A stretch of DNA of 55,038 nucleotides from CAYJMQ01 sp964371555 (GCA_964371555.1 CAYJMQ010000008.1:1-55038), one strand, 5' to 3'; shown: positions 16,765 to 25,208, counted from the stretch's first letter. The notes: a model not told the origin generated them from the sequence alone. Numbers and translations: made by a program.

Positions 16765-17501
16765 TTCCTCTTAAGCCTTTCATAATATTCCTTAAATCTT
16801 TGAAAATTCTCCGGATTTGGATTTTTTCCTGAAATAATGTCACGTAGATACGATTTATATTCTGCTACTGCTTCTTCCCAGGAAGCCTCGCGCTTAAGCC
16901 GAGCAGATGCAAGTTTCTTTTTATGAAAAAGCCAGCGAATGCCTGCGCAAATACTGATATTTGGATCAACTATATCTTTTTGTTTTATATCGATGAGATA
17001 ATCTTTTAATTCCCCTTTCTCATCGCCCAACGCTTTGATTGCCTGATCTGTAATTTGCATCAGGCCGCGCGCCTTGCCCGCTCTCCCGGCATTCTGTAGA
17101 GGAGGTTTTAAAATAAAACTGGATTCAGATGCAATGAGGGCTTTAACAAGATTGGGATCCAAAGGATCCTTTGGCTTAAAAACTTCATTCCAATACTTCG
17201 TCCAGCCCCTTATGAGATTGTCATATTTATTTCCATCTTTAAATTTTAAAGTATCTGCCTTGGGTGCCCCTTTTAAATTCCAAAATATTGTTTGAGCAAT
17301 TTTCCCTATTTCATCTATGTGAAATTGGTCCTTTCTGGAACGATTTTGCCGGCAATGACCTTCAACTTCTGTTATTCCCGTAGGGTTTTTTTTGCTGACC
17401 GATACTCTTCTGGGATGGGTACGCACCCAATGTTCTCCGCCCGGACAAAGACGCCAGGGGTGGCTCTTTTTAGTTTTTTTATCGGGCATCTGGATTCTCA
17501 T
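16761..17501 (-). CDS. Lytic transglycosylase (SLT)-like protein with a Cys/His N-terminal module
   Basis: 246 residues. The central part resembles SLT/goose-lysozyme folds: NLVKALIASESSF (the likely catalytic Glu is in SES), ARGLMQIT, and DPNISICAGIRWLF (about residues 112-205). The first 50 residues form a separate module containing HPWRLCPGGEHWVRTHPRR and a later GHCRQN. It has Cys/His residues at about 19, 24, 29, 49 and 50 and could bind metal. There is no signal peptide or membrane helix, so export, if any, needs another route. The start is ATG 17501, with an in-frame ATG four codons later. Activity is inferred from fold motifs only. Confidence 0.75.
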   Translation of the reverse strand: MRIQMPDKKTKKSHPWRLCPGGEHWVRTHPRRVSVSKKNPTGITEVEGHCRQNRSRKDQFHIDEIGKIAQTIFWNLKGAPKADTLKFKDGNKYDNLIRGWTKYWNEVFKPKDPLDPNLVKALIASESSFILKPPLQNAGRAGKARGLMQITDQAIKALGDEKGELKDYLIDIKQKDIVDPNISICAGIRWLFHKKKLASARLKREASWEEAVAEYKSYLRDIISGKNPNPENFQRFKEYYERLKRK

Positions 17502-17542
17502 TCCTATTCCAGAATCTATGCATCATTTTAAAATCGACGATC

Positions 17543-18691
17543 TTAAACAAGTGGTATTGATAAATCATCAAATGGGCTTTCCACAGACAATTTCCCTTTT
17601 TTAAATCCATTTTTTAGATTGGCGACAATTTGCAGCGCCTTTTTAGGTTTTAGTTTTTCCGAATAATATTGCAAGGGACGATGAATGATTTGATCCGAAA
17701 GTTTTGTCTCTACGAGCATTTCGACCTGGTCGTCATGTAAAACCACAAAATCAATTTCTCTGCCTTCTTTATCACGAATATATCTCAGCTCAAAACGGTC
17801 ACCGGTAGAGTCCTCCAAAAAATGATTTCTCTTAATTAAATGTGTTGCAACTAAATTTTCAAATCGACTGCCTTCATCAGATTTAACATCCCCATTGTCA
17901 AAAAAATAAATTTTTGGGGGTTTTTGAATGGCTCTTGGAATGTTTTTTGTATAAGATCTTACTATAAAAAGAATATACATGTTTTCAAGTATTAAAAGCC
18001 ATCTTTTCAATGTTTTTTGAGAAATTTGAAGATCTTCTGAAATATTTGATAATACTATTTGACTTCCTACCCGTTCCCTAAGAGCATCTAAAAATAAAGA
18101 AAGGGCTTGAATATTATGAAGTTGCTCAAGATCCCGAATATCATCTTTTAAAACACGATCCAAACGTTCTCTTCTCCATCTTTTACTTTCACGTTCATTT
18201 CCATCTAAAAATGGTTCAGGAAATCCCCCAACGGTCATAAGTCTTTTAAAACATTCTTTTGATGAAAGACCTTTAACCGGTTCCGATAACGTAAATGGAT
18301 GAAGCCGCCAGTAATGGTAACGACCCAAAAGGGAATCCCCCCCCTTGCGATAAACATCCAATCTTGCGCTGCCCGTAATCAGGAATTTATGTTTGTTATG
18401 GAGGGTATCGTAAATTCCTTTAAGCCAATTCTTCCAGCGATGAAACTTGTGCAACTCATCCAGTACCAGCAATTCGTCTTCATCGCCCCACATCCGGGTT
18501 AAAATTTTTTTTCTCTGTTCGTCATCATCCCAGTTGAGATATAAGCCTTGATGTCGTTCAGGGTACGGAAAATCACTGATGATGTGGTTTGCCAATGTCG
18601 TCTTTCCGCATTGACGGGCCCCCCCCAAAAAAACCATCTTCTTCATCAAATCTGTGGTAATTTTTTCCTGAAGATACCGCCTCACCCGCAT
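17543..18691 (-). CDS. AAA ATPase with DUF4143 domain (copy 1)
   Basis: 382 residues. An N-terminal P-loop ATPase has Walker A GARQCGKTT near residue 25, Walker B LLVLDELHKF near 95 and a sensor-like FLITGSARLD. The C-terminal DUF4143 domain (about 190-350) contains a PD-(D/E)xK-like core, EIDFVV followed by VETKL. The family is common and mobile in bacteria and its function is unsettled. The second copy in this window (46988) is clearly divergent in sequence. The ATG lies six bases after a good -10 box, and the promoter is overlaid by repeats, so a leaderless and possibly self-regulated transcript is likely. Confidence 0.88.
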   Translation of the reverse strand: MRVRRYLQEKITTDLMKKMVFLGGARQCGKTTLANHIISDFPYPERHQGLYLNWDDDEQRKKILTRMWGDEDELLVLDELHKFHRWKNWLKGIYDTLHNKHKFLITGSARLDVYRKGGDSLLGRYHYWRLHPFTLSEPVKGLSSKECFKRLMTVGGFPEPFLDGNERESKRWRRERLDRVLKDDIRDLEQLHNIQALSLFLDALRERVGSQIVLSNISEDLQISQKTLKRWLLILENMYILFIVRSYTKNIPRAIQKPPKIYFFDNGDVKSDEGSRFENLVATHLIKRNHFLEDSTGDRFELRYIRDKEGREIDFVVLHDDQVEMLVETKLSDQIIHRPLQYYSEKLKPKKALQIVANLKNGFKKGKLSVESPFDDLSIPLV

Positions 18692-18697
18692 ATGGCT

Positions 18698-18755
18698 ATT
18701 ATGGCATGCAGTCCAAAATAGTCAAGTCTATTTTGACATGCTGTCCAAAATAGAC
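18698..18755 (-). promoter_or_regulatory. Promoter with operator-like repeats before DUF4143 ATPase copy 1
   Basis: TTGACT (18725-18720), 16 bases, CATAAT (18703-18698), then six bases to the ATG. Both boxes match 5 of 6. Just upstream, GTCTATTTTGGACA and TGTCAAAATAGAC form an inverted repeat (18755-18726). A 17-base direct repeat, CTATTTTGGACWGCATG, occurs at 18753-18737 and again across the spacer at 18721-18705. The copies are 32 bases apart, about three helical turns. This is the layout of a repressor operator. Confidence 0.65.
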
Positions 18756-18782
18756 GGAAAGCAATTCGAGTCATATTGCGCC

Positions 18783-18842
18783 CTAGGAGTCTGTCGGAGT
18801 ATTCGTTTCGCAGTAGAAGCTGGTACTCCGACAGACTCCTAG
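18783..18842. repeat. 60-bp perfect inverted repeat
   Basis: CTAGGAGTCTGTCGGAGTA (18783-18801) and its exact complement (18824-18842) are 19-base arms around a 22-base centre. It begins right after the tatD stop. It has no T-run, so it is not a standard terminator. It looks like paired insertion-element ends, a minimal MITE or a REP unit. No second copy was seen in this window. Confidence 0.75.
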
Positions 18843-18843
18843 A

Positions 18844-19620
18844 TCATTTAATCTTGTTTTCGAACCTGAACAACATTTTCGCATTCCGCGTCGTCATTTC
18901 CGCGCCCCTTTCTGGCGGAATATTTTTTAAAGCCGCGATTTTTTTTGCAATCTCCACGACATAAGCGGGTTCATTCCGTTTTCCACGGTACGGTTCCGGG
19001 GCTAAAAAGGGGCAGTCGGTTTCGATGAGCAGATGTTCGAGTGGAATGGTTTTAACGACATCTTGCAAGGCGGTCGATTTTTTAAAGGTGACGATTCCTG
19101 AAATGGAAATGTAGAAGCCCATTTGCGCCGCTTCTTTTGCATCTCTTTCTGTTCCCGTAAAACAGTGAAAGACACCCCTCTCAATTTTGATTTTTTTTAG
19201 GGATGCGAAAGAAGAGACAAACGCATCCCTGCAATGAATGCTCACAGGCAGTTCAAATTCTTTCGCAATTTCAAGCTGTTTCTCAAAAACCTCAATCTGT
19301 TTTTCCTTCGGCGAATGTTCATAGAAAAAATCGAGACCAATTTCGCCGATTGCCATTACTTTGGGATGCTTTGCGAGTTCTTTTAAGGTGGAAATAGAAG
19401 CGGCATTGGCCTCTTTCGAATCGTGTGGATGAATGCCGACCGTCGCGTAAATATAATCGTAGCGCTCCGCAATTTGGACTGCCTCTTGGGAGGTTTTAAC
19501 GGTCGTTCCAACATTTAAGATGAATCCAACGCCGGCTTTCTTTGCGTTTTCAAGCACCTTTTCAAAATCATCTTTATAATCTTGCCACTGAAGATGGGCA
19601 TGGGTGTCGATGAGCATCAT
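18844..19620 (-). CDS. tatD: TatD family metal-dependent deoxyribonuclease
   Basis: A 258-residue TIM-barrel hydrolase. Metal-binding motifs are IDTHAHL at the N-terminus, GEIGLDFFYE near residue 93, SIHCRDAF near 128, FHCFTGT near 153 and ETDCPFLAPEPYRGKRNEP near 205. Known members have 3'-5' DNase activity. It overlaps metG by four bases; metG-tatD adjacency is widely conserved. Confidence 0.95.
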   Translation of the reverse strand: MMLIDTHAHLQWQDYKDDFEKVLENAKKAGVGFILNVGTTVKTSQEAVQIAERYDYIYATVGIHPHDSKEANAASISTLKELAKHPKVMAIGEIGLDFFYEHSPKEKQIEVFEKQLEIAKEFELPVSIHCRDAFVSSFASLKKIKIERGVFHCFTGTERDAKEAAQMGFYISISGIVTFKKSTALQDVVKTIPLEHLLIETDCPFLAPEPYRGKRNEPAYVVEIAKKIAALKNIPPERGAEMTTRNAKMLFRFENKIK

Positions 19621-21185
19621 TTTTCTTCAAGACGGGGAAAGAGCGGGCTGCCTACCATTACGGAAGCGCCGCTCGGAAGTTTTCCCCAGGCGGTCTCAGC
19701 ATTGAGGTCTCTCGCCACATTGAGGTCAGAGGGAACTCCAATATCTTTCCAGATACGCGCGGCGCTGTCAGGCATAAACGGATAGAGTAGAAGCGCGGAA
19801 ATTCGAAGGGATTCAAGCGTATTATAAAGTGTGCGTTCAACCTCTTTTTGTTTCCCTTCTTTTGAAAGCCTCCAGGGGGCCATCTTTTCAAGATATTGAT
19901 TTGTGCTTCGAACCAATGTCCAAATGGAAGAAAGGGCCTTAGAGTATGCGATTTCATTGATATGTTTTTTGGTTTCAGACACAACTCGCTTGCTGAGTTC
20001 GATAAGTTCCTGATCGGAATTTCCGGAATTTAAAGAAAAATCCTCTTTGGCTGGTGTCTTTCCATCACAATATCTTGAAATCATGTTCGTCGCGCGCGAG
20101 AGGAGATTTCCAAGATCGTTCGCAAGATCGCTGTTGGTCTTTATAATGAAGGCCTTCCTTGAAAAATCCCCATCCACCCCAAAGGGAATTTCTCTCAAAA
20201 GAAAATAGCGGAACGCGTCGAGACCAAATTTTGAAACCATCTCTTTTGGATCAACCACATTCCCTTTTGATTTTGAAATCTTCTCCCCTTCGCTGGTCCA
20301 CCAGCCATGAGCGAAAATCCGGGTTGGAAGGGGGACGCCGATCGACATGAGCATTGTCGGCCAGTAAACAGCGTGGAAGCGAAGAATATCTTTTCCCACG
20401 AGGTGTGTCACATTCGACCAATAGCGATTGAATTTTTCGTTGTCGGTCCCGTATGAAATACCGCTTAGGTAATTCATGAGCGCCTCAAACCAGACGTAAA
20501 TAACATGTTTTTTGGCAGTTGACGCTTCTTTCGGCATCGGAATGCCCCATTCAAATGTGGTTCGGCTGACACTTAAATCCCTCAAACCTTCCCTGATAAA
20601 AGAAGTGACTTCATTTCGTCTGACTTCGGGCTGAATAAATTCAGGATGTTTATCAATGTGATCGAGCAAGCGCTTCTCGTATTTTGACATCCGGAAGAAA
20701 TAGCTCTCTTCTTTGAGTTTTTGAACAGAACGCCTGCATTCCACATTTGGGCATCTGCCATCTATGAGTTGTGTTTCCGTGAAAAAGGTTTCACAGGAGA
20801 CACAGTACCAATCTTCATATTTACCAAGGTAGATATCCCCATTGGCAATAATTTGATTGACAACGTTTGTGACTGTTTTTTTGTGACGTTCTTCCGTTGT
20901 CCGGATGAAATCGTCATAAGAAATATTGAGTGTTGTCCAGATCTCTTTAAATTTTTCAACAACCCGATTGGAAAGCTCTTGAGGGGATTCATTATTTTTT
21001 TTCGCTTGGCTCTCAATTTTTTGACCGTGTTCGTCTGTTCCCGTGAGGAAAAAAACATCATCGCCCAAAAGTCTGTGAAATCTCGCCAGCACATCGGCCG
21101 CAATCGTTGTATAGGCATGACCGATGTGGGGGACATCGTTTACATAATAGATGGGGGTTGTAATATAAAATGGCTTTCCACTCAT
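19617..21185 (-). CDS. metG: Methionyl-tRNA synthetase
   Basis: Class I synthetase of 522 residues, the short form without a C-terminal tRNA-binding EMAP-like domain. HIGH is in NDVPHIGHAY near residue 20. The zinc knuckle WYCVSCETFF...CPNVEC is near 128-150. The KMSKS equivalent is EKISKSKGN near 300. The anticodon-binding helical domain fills the C-terminus. It overlaps holB upstream and tatD downstream by four bases each. Confidence 0.97.
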   Translation of the reverse strand: MSGKPFYITTPIYYVNDVPHIGHAYTTIAADVLARFHRLLGDDVFFLTGTDEHGQKIESQAKKNNESPQELSNRVVEKFKEIWTTLNISYDDFIRTTEERHKKTVTNVVNQIIANGDIYLGKYEDWYCVSCETFFTETQLIDGRCPNVECRRSVQKLKEESYFFRMSKYEKRLLDHIDKHPEFIQPEVRRNEVTSFIREGLRDLSVSRTTFEWGIPMPKEASTAKKHVIYVWFEALMNYLSGISYGTDNEKFNRYWSNVTHLVGKDILRFHAVYWPTMLMSIGVPLPTRIFAHGWWTSEGEKISKSKGNVVDPKEMVSKFGLDAFRYFLLREIPFGVDGDFSRKAFIIKTNSDLANDLGNLLSRATNMISRYCDGKTPAKEDFSLNSGNSDQELIELSKRVVSETKKHINEIAYSKALSSIWTLVRSTNQYLEKMAPWRLSKEGKQKEVERTLYNTLESLRISALLLYPFMPDSAARIWKDIGVPSDLNVARDLNAETAWGKLPSGASVMVGSPLFPRLEEK

Positions 21186-22138
21186 GATGGTCTTAATTGG
21201 ATTAAAATCTGTTCCGCAAGAAGTTCACGATTCACCTGAAAATCCAGGCTTCGCCTGGTTTCCAAAATGGCATCAATCCTGTCATAGAGCTCTTGTAATG
21301 TAAAATCTTTCAGCGTCGAAAGCAGTTCCTTTTCTTTGAAAAAGGAATGGTTCGGAGTCGCTCCTGTTTTATAAATAAGCAGTGTTTGATACCGGTTCAG
21401 CCATGTTTCAAGGAAGAGCTCGAGCGTTTGCTCTTCTTTTGATATCTCTTTTGCCAGCTCAAGGATTTTATCCGGATCTTTGGGGAGTTGTGTCATTCCG
21501 AGCACGGGGAGTTGTGTCATTCCGAGCACGGGGAGTTGTGTCATTCCGAGCACAGGGAGTTGTGTCATTCCGAGCACGGGGAGTTGTGTCATTCCGAGCA
21601 CAGAGTGCGAGGAATCTCTATCGGAAATGCTTCGGGCTGCGAGCTCCAGCTCTTTGCCATCAGCATGGTAGTTTGACATGCGAATTGACATGCGAACTAT
21701 TTGGCATCGGGAAAGAATTGTCGGAAGAATTTTTTCTTCATATAAGGTGAGCAGAAGAAAGATTGTCTGCGGCGGGGGTTCTTCGAGGATCTTTAAAATA
21801 GCATTCCCCGATATCATTTGAAGCTCTTCCGCGTCATGGATAATGGCAATTTTGTATTTAGCCTCAAATGGTTTGTAGCGCAGATATTTTTGAAGATCTC
21901 TAATTACATCGATTTTAATCGAATGTCCTTCAGATTTAATGAAAAAAAGATCAGGGTGAGAGGAGCGATCTATTTTTTTGCAGGGGATACATTCATTGCA
22001 AATGGTGTTTTTTTCACAATTAAGCCGCTTTGCAAAAAGAAGCGCCTGTCGCACGAGGAAATCAGGTTCCAGGCCCGTAAAAAGATAAGCCGAACCAATC
22101 CGATCCGATGAGGCGATTTTTTCCAAAATGGGGATCAT
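21182..22138 (-). CDS. holB: DNA polymerase III delta-prime-like subunit, with inserted 8-residue repeats
   Basis: Clamp-loader subunit of 318 residues. Family marks are a four-cysteine zinc module (CEKNTICNECIPCKK near residues 39-53), SHPDLFFI, and the SRC motif ILSRCQIVRM near 140. The usual Walker A Gly-Lys-Thr is absent (TGLEPDFLV), in keeping with a non-hydrolysing delta-prime. Between the AAA lid and the collar domain, five copies of the octapeptide VLGMTQLP (about residues 179-219) are encoded by a 24-bp tandem repeat, next to a dispersed-repeat remnant. The frame stays open, so the insertion is tolerated or recent. It overlaps tmk and metG by four bases. Confidence 0.9.
   Translation of the reverse strand: MIPILEKIASSDRIGSAYLFTGLEPDFLVRQALLFAKRLNCEKNTICNECIPCKKIDRSSHPDLFFIKSEGHSIKIDVIRDLQKYLRYKPFEAKYKIAIIHDAEELQMISGNAILKILEEPPPQTIFLLLTLYEEKILPTILSRCQIVRMSIRMSNYHADGKELELAARSISDRDSSHSVLGMTQLPVLGMTQLPVLGMTQLPVLGMTQLPVLGMTQLPKDPDKILELAKEISKEEQTLELFLETWLNRYQTLLIYKTGATPNHSFFKEKELLSTLKDFTLQELYDRIDAILETRRSLDFQVNRELLAEQILIQLRPS
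21482..21601 (-). repeat. 24-bp tandem repeat, five units, inside holB
   Basis: Five head-to-tail 24-base units at 21482, 21506, 21530, 21554 and 21578. All are identical except one G-to-A at the first base of unit four. Each contains TGTCATTCCGAGCAC on the plus strand. A multiple of three keeps holB in frame, giving five octapeptides. Near-identity of the units points to recent slippage or expansion. Confidence 0.95.
21585..21637 (-). repeat. Dispersed REP-like element inside holB
   Basis: The last tandem unit runs into GAGCACAGAGTGCGAGGAATC and, shortly after, GGAAATGCTTCGGG. Sequences of the form GTCATTCCGAGCG..GCGAGGAATCTC are recurrent dispersed repeats in many bacterial genomes. A related copy is in this window at 28031-28078. 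It probably inserted into holB first and its left end was then amplified into the 24-bp tandem array. Confidence 0.7.
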
Positions 22139-22767
22139 ATTTTTTTTAGAACCTGCTTTAGGATATCCTGATGAACCTCTTTGGGCTTACGATTTCCGTC
22201 GATTACCCTTATCCTGTGGGGATTGGAAGATGCAAGGAGCAAATAGCCCCGCCTGACACGTTCGTGAAACGAACGTCTCTCCTTTTCGAGCCGATCGAAC
22301 TTTTTTTTGCGGGATCTCAAACGGGACAGTCCTTTTTCCACAGGGCAATCCAAAATGAGCGTTAGATCCGGTTCCAATCCCCCTGTCGCAAATAGATTTA
22401 GTTTTTCAACCCACTTTCGCCACTTTCGGGAGTTGCCGCCGCGCGCATATCCCTGATAGACCCAACTGGCATCATAAAACCGGTCGGAGATGACAATTTG
22501 CCCCCGCTTTAGCGCCGGCAAAATAACTTCTTGAACGTGCTGTGCGCGAGAGGCTTCATACAAAAAGAGCTCACAGAGGGGGACCATCCGGCGGTTTTTT
22601 TGAGAGAGGAGGATTTGGCGGATTTGATCCGAGATCTTTGTTCCCCCCGGTTCACGGGTGATAGTCACTTTAAAACCACTCCTTTTAAGAGCGGCTTTAA
22701 GGCTGCTTATTTGGGTTGTTTTCCCCGCCCCTTCTCCCCCCTCTATTGTAATAAACAGACCACTCAT
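22135..22767 (-). CDS. tmk: Thymidylate kinase
   Basis: Phosphorylates dTMP to dTDP. The 210-residue product has the P-loop EGGEGAGKTTQ near residue 10, TREPGGTKISDQIR near 37, the DR(Y/F) motif ISDRFYDASWVYQG near 93 and an arginine-rich LID region near 150. It precedes holB, a common neighbour, and overlaps it by four bases. It follows nrdJ by 48 bases, so deoxynucleotide synthesis and replication genes sit together. Confidence 0.96.
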   Translation of the reverse strand: MSGLFITIEGGEGAGKTTQISSLKAALKRSGFKVTITREPGGTKISDQIRQILLSQKNRRMVPLCELFLYEASRAQHVQEVILPALKRGQIVISDRFYDASWVYQGYARGGNSRKWRKWVEKLNLFATGGLEPDLTLILDCPVEKGLSRLRSRKKKFDRLEKERRSFHERVRRGYLLLASSNPHRIRVIDGNRKPKEVHQDILKQVLKKI

Positions 22768-22815
22768 TTGTTAACCAAACCTCATAGGCTGTTCAAAAAG
22801 ATCCATCATTCTTCA

Positions 22816-24807
22816 CTAATAACATTTCATATAACCGCAACTGGGGCAGTAAGTGCAAGCCTCTTCATGTTTGAAAAGGGTTTTGCATTCGGGGCAGATG
22901 AGGTCTGCGATATCTTTGGGGGGGATATTTAAAACCTGCGTCTCCTTGGAACGATCACGAAAGACAGTGATCCCTTTGCATCCAAGTTCATAGGCGAGTG
23001 AGTAGGCTTGGTGAACATCTTCAACCGTGGCAGTATGCGCTAGATTTACGGTTTTACTCACAGCAGAGTCGCTATATTTTTGAAAGAGCGCCTGCATCCG
23101 AACATGCCACTCCGCTGAAATTTCATGGGCGGTTGGAATCCCTTCGGGATGAACTTCGGGGAGCTTTTCCCCCTCCAAGACCTCTTTGATATATGATCTT
23201 GCAAAAATAGGCTCAATCCCGCTCGAGCATCCCGCAATGAGACTGAGAGTTCCAGTGGGGGCAATCGTTGTTACCGTTGCGTTTCTTAAAGGTTTTCTCC
23301 CCGGTTTATCATGAATTGATCCTTTAAAGTTCGGGAATGCTCCGCGTTTTTGGGCAAGTTCTTCCGATGCCTCCATCGCGTTCTCACGAATAAAAGACAT
23401 CAGCTTATCTGCAAGATCGAGCGCCTGCTGACTGTTATAGGGGATCTTTTTCTTCGCGAAGAGATCGGCGAGCCCCATCACCCCAAGCCCAATTTTGCGA
23501 TTGGCCTTGGTGATCGCTTCAATTTGCGGAATCGGATAGGCATTGGCATCGATGACATTATCAAGAAAATGGACAGCCGTTTTTGTGACTTGCGAGAGTT
23601 TTTCCCAGTCAATTTCGCCGTCTTTTAAAATGGCAGTGAGATTTATTGAGCCGAGGTTGCATGCCTCATAAGGTAAAAGAATTTGCTCTCCACATGGGTT
23701 GGTGCTTTCGAATTTTCCAATATGAGGGGTTGGATTAAATTCATTCATTCGATCCATAAACACAAGACCGGGATCCCCTGTCTTCCATGCCGCTTCGACA
23801 ATCTGATTTAGAACGTCGGCCGCATTGAGTTCCCCCGCAACGCTTCCGGATTGGGGGTAAATGAGAGGATATTTTTCATTTTTTTTCGCGGCCTTCATAA
23901 AGGCGTCTGTGACAGCCACAGAAATATTGAAGTTGACAAGCCCGCCACTTTCTTTGCAGTGGATAAATTCAATGATATCGGGATGGTCGACATTTAAAAT
24001 TGCCATGTTGGCCCCCCGACGGGTTCCCCCCTGCTTAATGGTGTCTGTGACTGAGTTAAAAATCGAAATGAAAGAGATTGGGCCGGATGAAAGCCCCTGG
24101 GTTGTTTGAATATAACTATTTTTGGGGCGGAGTTTCGAAAAATTAAAACCGGTCCCCCCCCCTGATTTTTGAATGACAGCGGTCTGTTTGAGCGTTTCAA
24201 AAATAGAATCGACCGAATCTTCGATCGGTAGAACAAAACAGGCCGCGAGCTGTCCCCCTGGTTTTCCGGCATTCATGAGCGTTGGCGAATTGGGGAGAAA
24301 TTCGAGAGAGGAGAGCAGTGTATAGAATTTTTCTTCGACCTTCCCTTTTGATTCCAAATTTCCATAGAGCCTATCGGGCTCCGCAATCGCGTGCGCGACC
24401 CTTCGAAAGAGTTCTTCGGGGGTTTCCAGAACACTGTTTGGTTTTCTAAGCAGGTATCTTTTTCTGAGAACGACCCTTGCGTTGTCGGTAAGCTTTATCT
24501 TTGATTTGGGTTCAGATTTTTTGGCTGAATAGGGTTCAATCTTTGAGGAAAGAATTTTTTCCAAAAACTCAAGGCGGTTTGCGCCATGAAAATGCGAAAG
24601 CTCCTCTTCTATTTCTTTATAAAGTTTTTCCGCTTCGGCAAATTCGATCTCAATACTTTTTAAGAGATAGTGCACGAATTTCTCTTTGTTGAGCGAAATA
24701 ATCCCCTTTCGCCCCTTTTCAGAGATCGAAACAAATGGAAATGATGTCTGAACCCCGTGGTGGGTGCGTCTCCCTTGCTTCATCGCCTGCCGACTCCCAA
24801 TTTTCAC
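22816..24807 (-). CDS. nrdJ: Class II (adenosylcobalamin-dependent) ribonucleotide reductase
   Basis: Reduces ribonucleotides without oxygen dependence, using a B12 radical. The product is 663 residues from GTG 24807, which has a strong Shine-Dalgarno GGGGGAG seven bases upstream. A longer reading from TTG 24882 has no such site. Landmarks are LPNSPTLMNAGK, QLAACFVLP, QKSGGGTGFNFS, the active-site NPCGEQILLPYEACNLGS, and APTGTLSLIAGCSSGIEP. A C-terminal CxxC-rich tail follows (CPECKTLF, CPSCGYMKC). The product is short for NrdJ and lacks extra C-terminal domains. No NrdR box or cobalamin riboswitch was recognised upstream. Confidence 0.95.
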   Translation of the reverse strand: MKIGSRQAMKQGRRTHHGVQTSFPFVSISEKGRKGIISLNKEKFVHYLLKSIEIEFAEAEKLYKEIEEELSHFHGANRLEFLEKILSSKIEPYSAKKSEPKSKIKLTDNARVVLRKRYLLRKPNSVLETPEELFRRVAHAIAEPDRLYGNLESKGKVEEKFYTLLSSLEFLPNSPTLMNAGKPGGQLAACFVLPIEDSVDSIFETLKQTAVIQKSGGGTGFNFSKLRPKNSYIQTTQGLSSGPISFISIFNSVTDTIKQGGTRRGANMAILNVDHPDIIEFIHCKESGGLVNFNISVAVTDAFMKAAKKNEKYPLIYPQSGSVAGELNAADVLNQIVEAAWKTGDPGLVFMDRMNEFNPTPHIGKFESTNPCGEQILLPYEACNLGSINLTAILKDGEIDWEKLSQVTKTAVHFLDNVIDANAYPIPQIEAITKANRKIGLGVMGLADLFAKKKIPYNSQQALDLADKLMSFIRENAMEASEELAQKRGAFPNFKGSIHDKPGRKPLRNATVTTIAPTGTLSLIAGCSSGIEPIFARSYIKEVLEGEKLPEVHPEGIPTAHEISAEWHVRMQALFQKYSDSAVSKTVNLAHTATVEDVHQAYSLAYELGCKGITVFRDRSKETQVLNIPPKDIADLICPECKTLFKHEEACTYCPSCGYMKCY

Positions 24808-24937
24808 TATATGTCTCCCCCTATATAGCGTCAACTTATTTAAACAACTGGGGTTTTTGGGTATTGTATAAAAAATAGTCAAATATCGAAGCCTTGCGGG
24901 AAGAACATTTAACCAGATGATATTTAAGGCATTTTTT

Positions 24938-24958
24938 CATTCCCACCCTCTGGGAATG
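24938..24958 (+). promoter_or_regulatory. Palindrome upstream of the sigma-54 promoter
   Basis: CATTCCCA and TGGGAATG are 8-bp arms around CCCTC. The palindrome lies about 105 bases before the -24 element at 25063. Sigma-54 activators bind such upstream sites at 80-150 bases, so it is a candidate activator site. An alternative is an RNA hairpin without a T-run. The rest of 24883-25062 shows no gene. Confidence 0.4.
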
Positions 24959-25062
24959 GGGGGGTTGTACAGAGGATGGTCATTGGGTCCAAAAGAGAAA
25001 GCCCAAAGGCTTATGTCTCTAACACATTGAAATAACATTATAAATGAGAATATTCATTCAGG

Positions 25063-25078
25063 TGGCATATCCCTTGCT
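25063..25078 (+). promoter_or_regulatory. Sigma-54 (-24/-12) promoter of the coiled-coil operon
   Basis: TGGCATATCCCTTGCT matches the consensus TGGCACG-N4-TTGCW at every position except the two after TGGCA, with correct GG-to-GC spacing. Transcription should start near 25089, giving a 120-base leader before the gene at 25209. The same core with the same two deviations (TGGCATA-N4-TTGCT) occurs at 42225-42210. Confidence 0.8.
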
Positions 25079-25208
25079 TCATAAAAGTAGTAAAGGACTC
25101 TATTTTTAGAGCGGACGAAGTAAGGTATCGAAATAAGAAATCGTAAAAAATAAGAAAACCCTAAAGATAGCAAGACGAAGTCAGATTTTGAAGCGGTGGA
25201 GGTTGATG

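Noticed and set aside
18783..18842. Rho-independent terminator for tatD
   Set aside because: The stem is long and perfect but no T-run follows in either direction; it is reported as an inverted repeat instead.
21482..21601. Five regularly spaced repeats as a CRISPR array
   Set aside because: The 24-bp units are head-to-tail with no spacers, lie in frame within holB, and there are no cas genes.
21382..21750. Plus-strand open frames with repeated CVIPSTGS or FRARGVVS peptides
   Set aside because: They are antisense readings of the tandem repeat in holB, which has clear family homology on the other strand.
24807..24882. Upstream TTG start of NrdJ at 24882
   Set aside because: GTG 24807 has an excellent Shine-Dalgarno at seven bases; the extension has none and does not look like NrdJ.
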